From the NCBI GenBank assembly GCA_019310665.1, contig JAFDDW010000046.1, forward strand, positions 1 through 9,149: a DNA stretch of 9,149 nt, written 5' to 3'. This document shows positions 7,012 to 9,149 of this stretch, one piece after another. A program made the position numbers and the translations under genes. The notes under the pieces were generated by a model. That model had not been told where the DNA came from. It worked only from the letters and a program-made list of their open reading frames with translations, and did not search any database. The DNA is from Deltaproteobacteria bacterium (GTDB taxonomy: Bacteria; Desulfobacterota; Desulfobacteria; Desulfobacterales; JAFDCJ01). The first letter of the stretch is position 1. Each line of letters opens with the position of its first letter.

Positions 7012-7073
7012 TTGGTCATTGGTCATTGAAATTTGGGATTTATTTGTAATTTGGTGCTTGTAATTTGGGATTT
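7012..7073. repeat. Degenerate AATTTGG-type repeats upstream of the thiolase gene
   Basis: GGTCATT occurs twice in tandem (7014-7027). AATTTGGGATTT occurs exactly at 7030-7041 and 7062-7073, and TTGTAATTTGG exactly at 7044-7054 and 7058-7068. The tract ends just before the thiolase promoter. It is low-complexity sequence with no coding character. Confidence 0.8.
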
Positions 7074-7080
7074 CAGTTTA

Positions 7081-7110
7081 TTGACCTTGTATTCAGAAAT
7101 ATGTTATAGG
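7081..7110 (+). promoter_or_regulatory. Putative sigma70-type promoter of the thiolase gene
   Basis: TTGACC at 7081-7086 (five of six to the -35 consensus) is followed after 18 bp by TATAGG at 7105-7110 (four of six to the -10). Transcription would begin near 7117, giving a leader of about 50 nt. This is the best promoter match I see in the window, but it is a match by eye only. Confidence 0.45.
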
Positions 7111-7123
7111 ACCGTGTTCTGAA
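7092..7123. promoter_or_regulatory. Inverted repeat TTCAGAA-N18-TTCTGAA, candidate operator
   Basis: TTCAGAA (7092-7098) and its exact reverse complement TTCTGAA (7117-7123) flank the putative -10 symmetrically. The dyad centre is at 7107-7108. A repressor bound here would block the promoter, as expected for an acyl-CoA-responsive regulator of TetR or GntR type controlling fatty-acid genes. The identity of any regulator is inference, and a 7-bp dyad can arise by chance. Confidence 0.4.
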
Positions 7124-7165
7124 ATGAGATAGTTTCTATAAAATCAATAAAGGGAGGTATAGATC

Positions 7166-8452
7166 ATGAGAGAAGTGGTTGTTGTCAGCGGATCCCGAAC
7201 CGCCATCGGTGCGTTTGGGGGTGGTTTGATGAAGGTGCCGGTCGTGGAACTGGGTGCTGTTGTGATAAAAGATGTTTTAAAACGGATCAATTTAAGGCCG
7301 GTTGCCGGGGCGGCAGCTCTGGATTTTGCTCCGGATAAGCTAAAGGATCAGGGAATTACGGATCTCGAAAAAAAGTCCTATGACTGGAATGACAACGCCA
7401 CTGAAGTGACCATTGACGAAGTCATCATGGGTAATGTCCTTCAGGCGGCCCAGGGTCAGAATCCTGTCAGGCAGGCCATGATTGCCGGCGGTATTCCCAA
7501 GGAAACACCGGCGATGGCCATCAATAAGGTCTGCGGCTCAGGGCTCAAAGCCATTGCGATAGGGGCATCCGCGATTATGACCGGAGCGGCGGAAGTCATC
7601 CTGGCCGGGGGGCAGGAAAATATGAGTCAGGTGCCCATGGCATTGCCCAAGGCACGCTGGGGCCACAGGATGGAACTGACCGGCGTCGGAGATATTTACG
7701 ATTTGATGGTATTCGACGGACTTTATGAAATATTCTATGGGTATCACATGGGTGTTACCGCCGAAAATATCGCTTCTATGTACGAAATCAGCCGACAGGA
7801 GCAGGATGAACTGGGCGTACTCAGCCACACCCGGGCTAGAGCCGCTATCAAGGAGGGGCTTTTTGCACAGGAGATTGCACCGGTGGTAATCAAGTCACGC
7901 AAGGGTGAAACCGTTTTTGATACGGATGAGCGCCCCATGGACACCGATATGGAGAAGATGGGTAAATTGCGACCGGCCTTTAAAAAGGATGGATCGGTTA
8001 CGGCAGGCAATGCATCCGGAATCAATGACGCTGCGGCTGCGGTTTTGTTGATGAGCGCAGATAAGGCCAAAGAACTGGCGCTGGAGCCGATAGTTAAAAT
8101 TAAAGCCTTTGCGTCCGGCGGGGTTGACCCGGCTTATATGGGATTGGGTCCGGTTCCTGCCATTAGAAGAGCACTCAAGGCAGCTGGTATGACCATCGAT
8201 GATATTGACATGATCGAACTCAATGAGGCCTTTGCGGCCCAGGCCATCGGCTGCATACGGGAGCTCGGCATCGAAAATGACCGCCCCAATGAGCTTGGCA
8301 GCGGAATTTCTCTCGGACATCCCATCGGCTGTACCGGTGCACGCCAAATGGTTACCGGAATCAACCATATGCAGCGCAAGGGTTACAACACCGGTTTGAT
8401 TTCCATGTGCATCGGTGGTGGCATGGGAATGGCGATGGTTGTGGAGCGATAA
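7166..8452 (+). CDS. Thiolase, probable acetyl-CoA C-acetyltransferase
   Basis: A 428-aa thiolase. The nucleophile is C123 in NKVCGSGLKA, the NEAFA motif is present, H385 lies in GHPIGCTGAR, and the second active-site Cys is C415 in CIGGGMG. The enzyme would interconvert two acetyl-CoA with acetoacetyl-CoA, or cleave longer 3-ketoacyl-CoA at the end of beta-oxidation, in the cytoplasm. The N-terminal Cys region looks like the biosynthetic AtoB/PhaA type, whereas GCTGAR resembles degradative 3-ketoacyl-CoA thiolases, so the chain-length preference is uncertain. It is about 35 residues longer than usual: roughly residues 46-81 (rich in Asp, Lys and Glu) are inserted before the conserved IDEVIMGNVLQ. 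I believe similar long forms occur in sulfate-reducing Deltaproteobacteria. AGGGAGGT at 7151-7158, 7 bases upstream, fixes the ATG. It has its own putative promoter and dyad. Confidence 0.93.
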   Translation: MREVVVVSGSRTAIGAFGGGLMKVPVVELGAVVIKDVLKRINLRPVAGAAALDFAPDKLKDQGITDLEKKSYDWNDNATEVTIDEVIMGNVLQAAQGQNPVRQAMIAGGIPKETPAMAINKVCGSGLKAIAIGASAIMTGAAEVILAGGQENMSQVPMALPKARWGHRMELTGVGDIYDLMVFDGLYEIFYGYHMGVTAENIASMYEISRQEQDELGVLSHTRARAAIKEGLFAQEIAPVVIKSRKGETVFDTDERPMDTDMEKMGKLRPAFKKDGSVTAGNASGINDAAAAVLLMSADKAKELALEPIVKIKAFASGGVDPAYMGLGPVPAIRRALKAAGMTIDDIDMIELNEAFAAQAIGCIRELGIENDRPNELGSGISLGHPIGCTGARQMVTGINHMQRKGYNTGLISMCIGGGMGMAMVVER

Positions 8453-8580
8453 TTTTTTTCTTTACTTTATTTTCAATTATTGCTAATACTTATTTGAATT
8501 TTTGAGTGCGTTACCCCATTGATATTGTTGAGCAATAACGGGTGGTTTTGGGGAACCATTGCGGGAGGAGGGAAACTGGG

Positions 8581-8739
8581 ATGAGCGTTAGTCGAAAATT
8601 AGGAATACTGGTATTTTTTGGCGTACCGGCTATTATCGGTGGAGGAATTACCTACAGTATTTTTGATGGGAATTATATGCCGGTGCTCATTTATGAGATC
8701 ATTCTTTTGTCGATCGCCGGAGTTTTTTTTAGCAGATAA
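8581..8739 (+). CDS. Small two-helix membrane protein, unknown
   Basis: A 52-residue, very hydrophobic protein. A short basic start (MSVSRK) leads into one membrane helix (about residues 7-27, with GGG at 20-22). A short polar turn (FDGNYM) follows, then a second helix (about 34-50) ending in SR. I do not recognise a family. The start is supported by GGAGGAGGG at 8564-8572, 8 bases before ATG; an in-frame GTG at 8542 lies upstream of that ribosome site and is unlikely to be used. The gene follows the thiolase by 128 bp with no clear terminator between, and a strong terminator lies 40 bp after its stop, so it may end the thiolase transcript. A stretch of eight T (8723-8730) codes for part of VFFS. 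Strong ribosome site and terminator argue that it is real. Confidence 0.65.
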   Translation: MSVSRKLGILVFFGVPAIIGGGITYSIFDGNYMPVLIYEIILLSIAGVFFSR

Positions 8740-8779
8740 TATCCGTACGAATTTGATTGCAAGACACTTTTTGATTATC

Positions 8780-8832
8780 GCCACGGCCCAGACCCTTTGC
8801 TCACTGGTTTAATGTGCCGTGGCTTTTTTTTT
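8780..8832 (+). terminator. Intrinsic terminator with large loop
   Basis: GCCACGGC (8780-8787) pairs perfectly with GCCGTGGC (8816-8823) and is followed directly by nine T (8824-8832). The loop is 28 nt, much longer than usual, and holds a further small pairing CCAG (8788-8791) with CTGG (8804-8807). It would end the transcript of the 52-aa gene, and perhaps of the thiolase. The long structured loop also fits the 3' end of a small RNA. Confidence 0.85.
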
Positions 8833-8886
8833 GCGGGGAAATTTTTATCATTCCAGAATAAATCAGCCGGAACACCCATCTTTCAG

Positions 8887-8891
8887 GGAGG
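8887..8891 (+). promoter_or_regulatory. Ribosome binding site fixing a TTG start
   Basis: GGAGG lies 4 bases before TTG at 8896. No ATG exists in this frame nearby, so the strong site decides the start of the downstream permease gene. The spacing is slightly short. Confidence 0.7.
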
Positions 8892-8895
8892 TAAT

Positions 8896-9149
8896 TTGAG
8901 CCCATCATCACCGCGTGACATCATTTTGTGGTTTTTCCTGGCCTTATTTCTGGTATCCTGTTTTCTGCTGGGCTGGCTTCTGTGGCCGTTTATATCTGTA
9001 ATTGTTCTGGCTATCGTTGTCACCGGGGTTTTTCCTCCGGTTTACCGCATTTTGCATCGTAAACTCAACGCGACGCTTTCTTCGTTGATAACCTGTGTCA
9101 TCATATTTTTCGTTCTCTTTGTACCGGTATCCGCTTTTGTAGGCATTTT
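8896..9149 (+). CDS. AI-2E/PerM-family transporter, N-terminal part only
   Basis: The first 84 codons of a membrane protein cut by the window end; the family is usually about 350 residues. It starts with TTG after a strong GGAGG. The N-terminus is short and polar (SPSSPRD). Two closely spaced hydrophobic segments follow (about 9-30 and 31-47) with the family pattern WPFISVIVLAIVVTGVF, then PPVYRIL, a short basic loop with HRK, and a third segment (about 61-76) leading into FVPVSAFV. The AI-2E family (PerM, YdiK, TqsA) exports or exchanges small molecules or ions across the inner membrane; substrates are mostly unassigned, so autoinducer-2 should not be assumed. The gene lies after a strong terminator and so begins a separate transcription unit, but I find no convincing promoter in the 63 bp between. 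Confidence 0.85.
   Translation, partial: MSPSSPRDIILWFFLALFLVSCFLLGWLLWPFISVIVLAIVVTGVFPPVYRILHRKLNATLSSLITCVIIFFVLFVPVSAFVGI

Noticed and set aside
8453..8540. TTATTGCT (8477-8484) / AGCAATAA (8531-8538) pair and T-rich tract after the thiolase as a terminator
   Set aside because: The T-rich stretch has no hairpin before it, and the inverted repeat is 46 bp apart without a T-run after it.
8542..8580. Upstream GTG start giving a 65-aa version of the small membrane protein
   Set aside because: The strong GGAGGAGGG lies inside that extension, positioned for ATG 8581.

Overview
The window is a gene-dense piece of a bacterial chromosome. Every supported gene lies on the + strand. Protein features (a 428-aa thiolase with an N-terminal insertion, a co-directional der and rarA) and a moderate GC content suggest a Gram-negative, Desulfobacterota-like organism, such as a Desulfobacterales sulfate reducer or a relative. 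A predicted lipoprotein and gaps filled with short-period repeats fit this. The taxonomic guess is inference.

Region by region: 1-247 is non-coding and carries a degenerate TTTAGGCA-type array. 248-3558 is a three-gene membrane module: a DUF58 protein with a degenerate MIDAS site, a SpoIIM/DUF95-family membrane protein, and an RDD-family membrane protein whose start overlaps the preceding stop (ATGA). The DUF58-spoIIM gap holds an eight-copy octamer array (AACGGGCY) facing four degenerate reverse-complement copies, so the RNA could fold into a long hairpin. 3647-5397 holds a small unrecognised lipoprotein gene overlapping der, the double-GTPase ribosome assembly factor, by one base. 5398-5579 is a leader with three successive hairpins; the last includes the Shine-Dalgarno of rarA (5580-6956). 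6957-7165 holds degenerate repeats and then a sigma70-like promoter whose -10 lies inside a TTCAGAA/TTCTGAA dyad, upstream of an acetyl-CoA acetyltransferase-type thiolase (7166-8452). A 52-aa two-helix membrane protein (8581-8739) and a strong intrinsic terminator with an unusually large loop (8780-8832) follow. The window ends inside an AI-2E/PerM-family permease that starts with TTG at 8896 and runs off the edge.

Most of the content is housekeeping: ribosome assembly, replication-fork maintenance and acyl-CoA metabolism. I do not see a CRISPR array, defence island, transposase, tRNA or rRNA. The least explained parts are the DUF58/SpoIIM/RDD membrane module, the inverted octamer arrays inside it, the hairpin leader of rarA, the dyad on the thiolase promoter, and the two small unrecognised proteins (lipoprotein and 52-aa membrane protein).
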